From the NCBI GenBank assembly GCA_934661105.1, contig CAKUIV010000115.1, positions 1 through 6,301 on the forward strand: 6,301 bases of DNA, written 5' to 3'. Made by a program: the position numbers and the translations under genes. The stretch's first letter is position 1; the number at the start of each line of letters is the position of its first letter. Below are positions 1-4,489 of the stretch, piece after piece. A model generated the notes under the pieces. The model did not search any database, was not told the DNA's origin, and saw only the letters and a program-made list of their open reading frames with translations. This DNA is from an uncultured Ellagibacter sp. GTDB taxonomy: Bacteria; Actinomycetota; Coriobacteriia; Coriobacteriales; Eggerthellaceae.

Positions 1-282
1 GTCGGGAAGCTCGGCAAGCTCTTCAAGCGCGCGTGCCATGTCCTCGACACGCGCCTCCGAAAGCGCGAGCCGGTCGATAAGGCTTTCCTTTACGCCCTTC
101 TCGCGCGCAGCGGCGACGTCGGCGGCGTTCGCCTCGAGAATCGCCGGGGAGCTCGTGCGCAGAGCGGCCGCCATCGCGCGCAAGGCCGCGTTGCGTTCCT
201 CTCCCGACGTTTGAGCCAGACCAGCGGCCGCGCCCTTGGCAGCGCGCGCGATGGCGAGCACCTCTTCATGTAGAGAAGCCAT
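1..282 (-). CDS. proA: Gamma-glutamyl phosphate reductase, N-terminal 94 residues (partial, C-terminus outside window)
   Basis: ProA is the NADPH-dependent reductase that turns gamma-glutamyl phosphate from ProB into glutamate 5-semialdehyde, the second step of cytoplasmic proline synthesis. Only residues 1-94 are visible (MASLHEEVLAIARAAKGAAA...). The helical N-terminus with the stretch ILEANAADVAAAR followed by a DRL.L segment (residues about 38-74) is typical of the ProA/aldehyde dehydrogenase-like family. The catalytic cysteine lies beyond the window edge, so integrity cannot be judged. The ATG at 282 is preceded by a perfect AGGAGG (287-292) at 4 nt. The start lies 12 nt after the proB stop, so the two are surely co-transcribed and probably translationally coupled. 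Identification is supported by both the N-terminal sequence and position after proB. Confidence 0.93.
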   Translation of the reverse strand, partial: MASLHEEVLAIARAAKGAAAGLAQTSGEERNAALRAMAAALRTSSPAILEANAADVAAAREKGVKESLIDRLALSEARVEDMARALEELAELPD

Positions 283-286
283 GGTT

Positions 287-292
287 CCTCCT
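287..292 (-). promoter_or_regulatory. Ribosome binding site of proA
   Basis: A perfect AGGAGG on the minus strand lies 4 nt before the proA ATG, inside the 12-nt proB-proA gap. It fixes the proA start. The spacing is short, but the match to the 16S rRNA tail is complete. Confidence 0.8.
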
Positions 293-294
293 GC

Positions 295-1479
295 CTATTC
301 AAACGCGATCAGGTCGTCGCGGTGGATCACGGGTTTGTCGGCGAAGGCGGAAAGCAGGCGGTTGCGCTCGAGCTCCTCGCGCCCTCTCCCGCAGGAAAGG
401 TCGACCTCATCGCTCGAGAACGCGGTGCGCCCGCGTGCAAAGAGATGCCCCGATTCGTCTTTCACGTCGACGATGTCGCCGTCGTCGAAGCGCCCCTCGA
501 CGCGTTTGATGCCCACCGACAGAAGCGAGCTGCCCCGCTCGATGAGCGCTCGCTTGGCACCATCGTCGACCACGAGCGCGCCGCGAGCCGCGTCGCCGAG
601 CGCGATCCAGAGCTTGCGCGGGGTGATTTCGTGAGGTTGCTCGCGCGCGATGAAGCGCGTGCCGATCTCCTCGCCCGCCGCCGCGCGGACGACGGCGCTC
701 TCGGCATGCCCCTGGCAGATGACGAGCGGGATTCCCGCCGCCATGAGCACGCGCGCGGCCTTGATCTTGGTGATCATGCCGCCCGACCCGACAGCCGAGC
801 CCGCGTCTCCTGCAACTCCCATGATTTTCTCGTCGATGCGATCGACTCGCTTGATGAGCTGGGCGTTCTTATCCTTAGAGGGGTTCGCGTCGTAGAGCCC
901 GTCGATGTCGGACATGATCACGAGCAGGTCGGCCTCCACAAGGCACGCCACGAGCGCCGCGAGCGTGTCGTTGTCGCCGAAGCGGATCTGCTCGACCGAC
1001 ACGGTGTCGTTCTCGTTCACGATGGGCACGACGCCGAGCTCGAGCAGGCGCGAAAGCGTGTCGCGCGCGTGGAGGTAGGCCGTGCGGTCGGCCGTGTCGC
1101 GCCGCGTGAGCAACACGAGCGAGGTCGTGATGCCGTGATGGGAAAAGGCGCTCGCGTACGCCGCCGAAAGCACGCTCTGCCCCACCGATGCCGCCGCCTG
1201 CAGGCTCGGCATGTCGGTCGGGCGCCGCTCGATCCCGAGCGACTCGAGCCCGCACGCGATCGCGGCGCTCGTCACGATAATCGGCTGCCATCCGGCGGCG
1301 CGCACCTGGGCAATCTGGGCCGCGACGTCTTCGAGGAACGCGTAGTCCACCTTGCTCTCGCTCGTGGTGAGCGTCGAGGAGCCGATCTTCACCACAAGCG
1401 GGCGCCTCGCCGCACACGTCGAGGCGAGGCTTTCCCCATCATTCACGTTCATACCGCTCCCATCTGCGGATACGATCAT
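295..1479 (-). CDS. proB: Glutamate 5-kinase with C-terminal PUA domain
   Basis: ProB phosphorylates L-glutamate to gamma-glutamyl phosphate with ATP, the first and normally proline-inhibited step of proline synthesis. The product is 394 aa against 367 in E. coli; the excess is mainly N-terminal. The amino acid kinase domain shows VVKIGSSTLT (Lys31), the substrate loop TSAAIACG (70-77), PIVNENDTV (152-160), FGDNDT (167-172), SDIDGLYDANP (190-200) and GSGGMITKIKAA (231-242, Lys238). The Asp in LLTRRD matches E. coli Asp107, where changes relieve proline inhibition, so feedback control is probably retained. A PUA domain fills about 285-394 and ends in a VIHRDD motif. In the loop, the usual Gly after the conserved Ser is Ala72. 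The start overlaps the obg stop as ATGA. A second in-frame ATG at 1452 (residue 10), preceded by GGGAG, could be the real start, because the family core begins near residue 27. Confidence 0.96.
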   Translation of the reverse strand: MIVSADGSGMNVNDGESLASTCAARRPLVVKIGSSTLTTSESKVDYAFLEDVAAQIAQVRAAGWQPIIVTSAAIACGLESLGIERRPTDMPSLQAAASVGQSVLSAAYASAFSHHGITTSLVLLTRRDTADRTAYLHARDTLSRLLELGVVPIVNENDTVSVEQIRFGDNDTLAALVACLVEADLLVIMSDIDGLYDANPSKDKNAQLIKRVDRIDEKIMGVAGDAGSAVGSGGMITKIKAARVLMAAGIPLVICQGHAESAVVRAAAGEEIGTRFIAREQPHEITPRKLWIALGDAARGALVVDDGAKRALIERGSSLLSVGIKRVEGRFDDGDIVDVKDESGHLFARGRTAFSSDEVDLSCGRGREELERNRLLSAFADKPVIHRDDLIAFE

Positions 1480-1491
1480 TCGTCAAGCTCC
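1457..1491 (-). promoter_or_regulatory. Two competing Shine-Dalgarno sites for proB
   Basis: GGAG at 1488-1491 lies 8 nt before the ATG at 1479, and GGGAG at 1457-1461 lies 4 nt before the in-frame ATG at 1452. The first gives the ATGA overlap with obg and normal spacing, so I prefer it. The second has a longer match but tight spacing. The choice changes only the nine N-terminal residues, which lie outside the kinase fold. Confidence 0.45.
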
Positions 1492-2870
1492 GCGAACACG
1501 TCGTCGGCCGTCGCCGACTCGAACTCGAAGGCGCGTCCGACGATGCGGATCTCGTCGCCGTTGCGCGCCCCCGCCTTCCCGAGCGCATCTTCCACGCCCA
1601 AGCGCTTGAAGCGGTGCTGGAAAAACGAGATGGCCTCCTCGTTTTCCCAGTCGGTCTGGATGACCATGCGCTCGACCTGCCCGCCCTCGACGCGAAACAC
1701 GCCGTCGGAGAGCTTGCGCACGGTGAAGCGACGGTCGCGCTGCTCGCGGCGATGCTCCCACACGTGCTCGAACTCGACCGCGTTTTCGGCCTCCTTCGCG
1801 CGCGCTTCCTCGCGCAGCTCGTGCACCTTGGTGGCGATGGCCGCCTTGAGCGAGTCGACGCCCTTGCCCGTGAGCGCGCTGATGCAATAGAGCTTCGGAT
1901 CGATGGGGCTTTTCGCGAACTCGTCTCCGCCTGCAGCGGCGATGGAGTCCTCCCGCACGCGCTCTGCGAGCTTGCGGCACACCTCCTCGGTGCCCTCGAC
2001 GTCAATCTTGTTCGCAACCACGATGCGCGGGCGATTGGCCAGCTCGTCGGCGTACAGCGCGAGCTCGCGGTTGATCACCTCGTAGTCGTTCAGCGGGTCG
2101 CGCCCCTCGTAGTCGCCGGTGAGGTCGACCACGTGCACGATGAGCGCCGTGCGCTCGATGTGGCGCAGGAACTCGTGCCCGAGCCCGCGCCCTTCGTGCG
2201 CGCCTTCGATGAGACCGGGAACGTCGGCCACGACGAAGCTGTAGTCGCCGCTCGTGGCCACGCCGAGGTTCGGGGTGAGCGTGGTGAACGGGTAGTCGCC
2301 GATCTTCGGGCGCGCCGCGCTGATTTTCGCGATGAGCGACGACTTGCCCGCCGACGGCATGCCCACAAGCGCCGCGTCGGCCATGAGCTTCATCTCGAGC
2401 TCGATCCACTGTTCCTGCGACGGCTCGCCGAGCTCGGCGAACGCAGGGGCGCGGCGCGTCGAGGTGACGAAGTGCGTGTTGCCGCGCCCGCCGACGCCGC
2501 CGAGTGCGACCGTCACCTGCTCGCCGTCGTGCGTGAGGTCGGCAATGAGCTCGCCGGTTTCCTTCGTCTCGTCGGAGTACTCGTGCACGACCGTGCCGAC
2601 GGGAACCTTCAAGATCAAGTTCTCGCCATCGGCGCCGTGCATGCGGCTTCCCTTGCCGTGCGTGCCGCGCTCGGCCTTGAAGTGGTGCTTGAAACGGTAA
2701 TCGATGAGCGACGAGACGGTCATGTCGGCCTGCACGATGACGTTGCCGCCGTGCCCGCCGTCGCCGCCGTCCGGACCGCCCTTGGGAACGTGAGCCTCGC
2801 GGCGGAACGACATGCAGCCCGCGCCGCCGTCGCCGCCCTTCACGAATATGCGTACCTTGTCTACGAACAT
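1476..2870 (-). CDS. obg: Obg/CgtA family GTPase
   Basis: Obg is an essential cytoplasmic GTPase that binds the 50S ribosomal subunit late in assembly and responds to guanine-nucleotide and (p)ppGpp levels. The 464-aa product has three domains. The glycine-rich Obg fold covers 1-158, with GGDGGAG and GGPDGGDGGHGG repeats and MFVDKV at the very start. The G domain follows, with G1 GMPSAGKS (170-177), switch I DYPFTTLTPNLG (192-203), G3 DVPG (216-219), G4 NKID (287-290) and G5 SA (331-332). The OCT domain lies at about 380-450 (FRVEGGQVERMV, then TDWENEEA and FFQHRFKRLGVEDAL), followed by a short acidic tail. All GTPase motifs are intact. The ATG at 2870 has GGAGG (2878-2882) 7 nt upstream. It sits between rpmA and proB, the usual actinobacterial position, and overlaps proB by 4 nt. 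A terminator lies upstream, so a promoter of its own is likely. Confidence 0.98.
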   Translation of the reverse strand: MFVDKVRIFVKGGDGGAGCMSFRREAHVPKGGPDGGDGGHGGNVIVQADMTVSSLIDYRFKHHFKAERGTHGKGSRMHGADGENLILKVPVGTVVHEYSDETKETGELIADLTHDGEQVTVALGGVGGRGNTHFVTSTRRAPAFAELGEPSQEQWIELEMKLMADAALVGMPSAGKSSLIAKISAARPKIGDYPFTTLTPNLGVATSGDYSFVVADVPGLIEGAHEGRGLGHEFLRHIERTALIVHVVDLTGDYEGRDPLNDYEVINRELALYADELANRPRIVVANKIDVEGTEEVCRKLAERVREDSIAAAGGDEFAKSPIDPKLYCISALTGKGVDSLKAAIATKVHELREEARAKEAENAVEFEHVWEHRREQRDRRFTVRKLSDGVFRVEGGQVERMVIQTDWENEEAISFFQHRFKRLGVEDALGKAGARNGDEIRIVGRAFEFESATADDVFAELDE

Positions 2871-2892
2871 GAGAAATCCTCCGTGTTCTTAT

Positions 2893-2910
2893 GGGCACGC
2901 CTTCGTGCCC
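2893..2910 (-). promoter_or_regulatory. Hairpin in the obg leader
   Basis: GGGCACG, a four-base loop AAGG, then CGTGCCC form a perfect 7-bp stem on the minus strand, 10 nt upstream of the obg GGAGG. No T-run follows, so it is not a terminator in either direction. If transcription starts near 2915, the stem sits within the first few bases of the mRNA, a position known to stabilise transcripts. It abuts a 10-bp palindrome CCGATATCGG (2909-2918). Its function is inferred. Confidence 0.5.
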
Positions 2911-2921
2911 GATATCGGTTG

Positions 2922-2949
2922 ATTGTAAACGAAAGGCGCCCTCTGGTAA
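2922..2949 (-). promoter_or_regulatory. Candidate obg promoter overlapping the rpmA terminator
   Basis: On the minus strand TTACCA (2944-2949) and TACAAT (2922-2927) are separated by 16 bp, matching the sigma-70-type boxes TTGACA and TATAAT at 4/6 and 5/6. The -35 box lies in the loop and inner stem of the rpmA terminator. Predicted start is about 2915, giving a leader near 45 nt. The match is moderate, but a promoter is needed here if the terminator works. Confidence 0.42.
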
Positions 2950-2963
2950 GCAGGGGGCGCCTT
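2927..2963 (-). terminator. Intrinsic terminator after rpmA
   Basis: Reading the minus strand, AAGGCGCCC (2963-2955) pairs perfectly with GGGCGCCTT (2941-2933). One mismatch and three further pairs close a 5-nt loop, and the sequence continues TCGTTT. The T-run is interrupted but the stem is very strong. It begins about 40 nt after the rpmA stop and points only in the minus direction. It would end most rplU-rpmA transcripts while allowing some read-through into obg. Confidence 0.75.
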
Positions 2964-3002
2964 GAAACCGACTAGCTATGCGATTTACGCGGTCGTGTAC
3001 GT

Positions 3003-3260
3003 TTAAGCCTCGACGTCGGGGCGAACGTGCACACGGCGCTTCACGCCGCGGGTGAACTCGAGCGTGCCGTCGCAGAGCGCGAACAGGGTGTCGTCCTTGC
3101 CGCGGCCGACGTTCTCGCCCGGATGGAACTTGGTGCCGCGCTGGCGAACGATGACGTTGCCGGTGCGAACCTTCTGACCGCCGAACATCTTCACGCCGAG
3201 TCGCTGTGCGTGAGAGTCGCGACCGTTACGGCTGGAGCCTAAGCCTTTCTTATGAGCCAT
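3003..3260 (-). CDS. rpmA: 50S ribosomal protein L27
   Basis: L27 is a large-subunit protein whose N-terminus reaches the peptidyl transferase centre and contacts tRNA. The 85-aa product has the expected length and begins MAHKKG, followed by SSRNGRDS and AQRLGVK, with VRQRGTKFHPG and NVGRGKDDTLFA in the middle. It lacks the N-terminal leader that Firmicutes L27 carries and that the Prp protease removes. Consistently, no prp gene lies between rplU and rpmA (gap 20 nt). The ATG at 3260 follows GGGAGG (3270-3275) at 9 nt. It is co-transcribed with rplU, and the unit ends at the terminator downstream. Confidence 0.98.
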   Translation of the reverse strand: MAHKKGLGSSRNGRDSHAQRLGVKMFGGQKVRTGNVIVRQRGTKFHPGENVGRGKDDTLFALCDGTLEFTRGVKRRVHVRPDVEA

Positions 3261-3280
3261 GGTAAAATGCCTCCCTTAAA

Positions 3281-3601
3281 CTATTCGGCCGTTGCGGTGC
3301 CGACGGACTTGATTTCCACGCGCGTGAGCTGCTGGCGATGGCCGCGCAGCTTCTTGTAGTTCTTGCGCTTCTTGAACTTGAAAACGAGCTGCTTCTTGCC
3401 CTTGAACTGCTCGAGGACGGTTGCGGTCACCTTGGTGGCAGCAGCCTTGGCCGGATCGGCCTCGACCTTGTCGCCGTCGACGATGCAGATGGCCTGAAGT
3501 TCGACTTCGGCGCCGACCTCAGCATCGAGCTTCTCGATGTTGATGCGGTCCCCGGGGGCAACCTTGTACTGCTTGCCGCCCGTCTTTACGATTGCGTACA
3601 T
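3281..3601 (-). CDS. rplU: 50S ribosomal protein L21
   Basis: L21 is a large-subunit protein that binds 23S rRNA during 50S assembly. The 106-aa product compares with 103 aa in E. coli. It starts MYAIVKTGGKQYKV, the hallmark of the family, has a central beta-rich part with an Ala/Lys insert (about 50-58), and ends with the basic KFKKRKNYKK and GHRQQLTRVEI segment that contacts rRNA. The start is fixed by AAGGAG (3607-3612) 5 nt before the ATG. It is first gene of the rplU-rpmA unit and has a long leader of about 134 nt if the promoter at 3742 is used. Autoregulatory L21 leaders are known in other bacteria; whether this leader acts that way is open. Confidence 0.98.
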   Translation of the reverse strand: MYAIVKTGGKQYKVAPGDRINIEKLDAEVGAEVELQAICIVDGDKVEADPAKAAATKVTATVLEQFKGKKQLVFKFKKRKNYKKLRGHRQQLTRVEIKSVGTATAE

Positions 3602-3713
3602 GTACTCTCCTTATGGCGAAATAACTGCATGCGATAACTTTGAAGCGTGGCCGTAGCAAGTCCGAAACCGGTACGTATGCACCGCCGCCGCGTATCATCG
3701 CACTTATTCCCGA

Positions 3714-3733
3714 TTGCGCCTTCTCTAGCGCAA
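3714..3733 (-). promoter_or_regulatory. Hairpin at the predicted 5' end of the rplU leader
   Basis: TTGCGC, an 8-nt loop TAGAGAAG, then GCGCAA form a perfect 6-bp stem on the minus strand, starting within about two bases of the predicted transcription start. The 3' arm runs into CGCAATCGG (3710-3718), the same 9-mer found in the repeats further upstream. A role in mRNA stability or L21 autoregulation is possible; the sequence does not decide. Confidence 0.5.
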
Positions 3734-3741
3734 CCTGTTGA

Positions 3742-3750
3742 ATGATAGCA
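3742..3750 (-). promoter_or_regulatory. Extended -10 promoter of rplU-rpmA
   Basis: TGCTATCAT on the minus strand contains an extended -10 (TGn followed by TATCAT, 5/6 to TATAAT). No good -35 hexamer stands at 16-18 bp, as is common for extended -10 promoters. The predicted start is near 3735. It is the best promoter-like site I found upstream of rplU. Confidence 0.5.
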
Positions 3751-3860
3751 GAAGTCCGATCGAAGCGCGAGTGCGACCTGTGTGTTTTTCGTGCGAACGG
3801 CAGACGGGCAGGACGGCGAGCATCGATTCGATGTCAGGATCTCAATGAGCTATAGGCTCC

Positions 3861-3912
3861 CTACCTGCGGAAGCAACCGATTGCGGAGTTTTCGGCCCCC
3901 CGATTGCGAAAA
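3861..3912. repeat. Direct repeat, copy A
   Basis: About 53 bp shared with copy B in the same orientation. The first 18 bases match at 14 of 18 positions, followed by an identical 18-base core CAACCGATTGCGGAGTTT, a C-rich spacer, and a second CCGATTGCG then AAAA. Each copy therefore holds CCGATTGCG twice (here 3877-3885 and 3900-3908), 23 bp apart. On the minus strand the copy is preceded, 8 nt away, by a strong stem-loop. Confidence 0.8.
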
Positions 3913-3920
3913 CGCAGCCA

Positions 3921-3960
3921 GACGCGAAGGCGAACTGGTCGGCTTCCCTTCGCCTGCGTC
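3921..3960. repeat. Bulged 12-bp inverted repeat (stem-loop)
   Basis: GACGC (3921-3925) pairs with GCGTC (3956-3960) and AGGCGAA (3928-3934) with TTCGCCT (3949-3955), leaving a GA bulge and a 14-nt loop. On the minus strand it is followed 8 nt later by the TTTTCGCAATCGG end of repeat copy A. The distance to the T-run is long for a terminator. Confidence 0.6.
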
Positions 3961-4012
3961 GCAAGGCTCCGTTCGCCCACCCGCGCCGCGAGGAATCGGC
4001 CGCGAACTTTCC

Positions 4013-4028
4013 CGGAAATCGATTTCCG
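4013..4028. repeat. Perfect 16-bp palindrome CGGAAATCGATTTCCG
   Basis: A complete dyad without spacer, one base away from the left arm of the inverted-repeat element. A dyad of this size suits a dimeric DNA-binding protein better than an RNA hairpin, because it has no loop. No protein is known to me for this site. Confidence 0.7.
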
Positions 4029-4029
4029 C

Positions 4030-4169
4030 GGACAAAAAGACGCGATTTGCGAGGCGCGTTGGCGTCGAAAACCGCGCTGCTCGATTCCAAACCAGCGTTT
4101 TCCCAGGTCGCCGTTCGCGCGCCGTCGGCCTTTCGCGAGCCGACCCTCGCACTTCGCCTCTTTTTGTCC
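4030..4169. repeat. 140-bp element with 25-bp imperfect inverted-repeat ends and two internal hairpins
   Basis: The arms 4030-4054 and 4145-4169 are complementary at 22 of 25 positions; the outermost 11 bp (GGACAAAAAGA/TCTTTTTGTCC) are perfect. Inside, 4061-4112 can form a stem (GGCG/CGCC, AAAA/TTTT, CGCTG/CAGCG with internal loops). GTCGGC/GCCGAC (4124-4129, 4139-4144) forms a 6-bp hairpin directly abutting the right arm. The whole would fold as a three-way junction. It could be a short non-autonomous mobile element or a structured RNA. I see no flanking target-site duplication and no promoter of its own. Confidence 0.6.
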
Positions 4170-4170
4170 A

Positions 4171-4212
4171 CGAAGCCCGATAATCGCGTAAGTTGCAGCC
4201 CTCGGCCGAAAA
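4171..4212. repeat. Diverged third unit related to repeats A and B
   Basis: CGAAGC, CCGATAATCGCG, AAGTT, GCCC and CGAAAA occur in the same order and nearly the same spacing as in copies A and B (GAAGCAA, CCGATTGCG, GAGTT, GCCCC, CGAAAA), with small insertions. The likeness is partial and judged by eye. It begins two bases after the right arm of the 140-bp element. Confidence 0.35.
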
Positions 4213-4303
4213 GGGAAGGCGGGAGCCTCTCCGGTAGTCAGGCAAGCGGGCAGGCGGCGAGCAGCACATCGATCGGCGCTCATCTTCCAGCTAGCCATCG
4301 CCC

Positions 4304-4357
4304 TTACCCGCGAAAACAACCGATTGCGGAGTTTTTGCCCCTCCCGATTGCGAAAAA
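4304..4357. repeat. Direct repeat, copy B
   Basis: Second copy of the roughly 53-bp repeat, about 440 bp from copy A. CCGATTGCG occurs at 4320-4328 and 4344-4352, 24 bp apart, and the copy ends in AAAAA. On the minus strand this A-run is the T-tract of the polA terminator, so repeat and terminator are fused. Confidence 0.8.
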
Positions 4358-4382
4358 GTCGCGCGGGAGTGCTCTCGCGCGA
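4353..4382 (-). terminator. Intrinsic terminator of polA
   Basis: On the minus strand TCGCGCG (4382-4376) pairs with CGCGCGA (4365-4359). A mismatch and two or three further pairs close a small loop, and after one C there is TTTTT (4357-4353). It lies just over 100 nt downstream of the polA stop and has the orientation expected to separate polA from rplU. Confidence 0.75.
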
Positions 4383-4414
4383 TCGCCCGCGTGCAACCGC
4401 CCTCACGCCACGCC

Positions 4415-4441
4415 CGTGCGAGCACCCTGCACCCTCGCACG
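4415..4441. repeat. 8-bp inverted repeat downstream of polA
   Basis: CGTGCGAG (4415-4422) and CTCGCACG (4434-4441) are perfectly complementary with an 11-nt loop. It lies about 50 nt after the polA stop and before the terminator, with no T-run. It may fold in the polA 3' untranslated region and hinder 3' decay; this is inference. Confidence 0.5.
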
Positions 4442-4489
4442 CGCACCCGCGCCGAACGTCTTGGGCACCCTCGCGCTTGCGGCGCGCGC

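Larger units (their letters stand above)
3751..4489. other. Gene-free, highly structured intergenic region between polA and rplU
   Basis: No frame here gives a credible gene. The longest open frames (minus 3861-4406, plus 4047-4493) use starts without ribosome binding sites, have Arg/Pro/Ser-rich translations, and read the two copies of the same direct repeat in different frames. The region contains direct repeats, an inverted-repeat element, a palindrome, several hairpins and the polA terminator, listed separately. Between roughly 3760 and 3860 I see only a 13-base palindrome CATCGATTCGATG (3821-3833) and no clear function. Confidence 0.7.

Noticed and set aside
322..2975. Long open frames on the plus strand opposite proB and obg (322-1890 and 1614-2975)
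   Set aside because: They mirror the codon bias of GC-rich genes on the other strand, run across the obg/proB boundary, lack ribosome binding sites and show no family signature.
3830..3870. tRNA-like stretch (CCTATAGCTCATTGAG on the minus strand)
   Set aside because: It resembles a D-arm only. There is no acceptor stem, anticodon arm or GTTCGAAT-type T loop at the right distance.
4030..4169. Complete insertion sequence
   Set aside because: No transposase frame fits within 140 bp and no target-site duplication flanks the arms. At most it would be a non-autonomous element.
3861..4357. CRISPR array
   Set aside because: Only two clear copies, about 440 bp apart and without uniform spacers or cas genes.
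3861..4406. A 181-codon minus-strand frame in the polA-rplU gap, with similar KLRNRL peptides in neighbouring frames
   Set aside because: The start is a GTG without Shine-Dalgarno. The repeated peptide arises because copies A and B are read in different frames, which points to a DNA repeat and not a protein.
4383..4489. Spot 42-like small RNA downstream of polA, by analogy with E. coli spf
   Set aside because: The position is similar, but there is no promoter, no sequence likeness, and the hairpins are explained as the polA 3' end and terminator.
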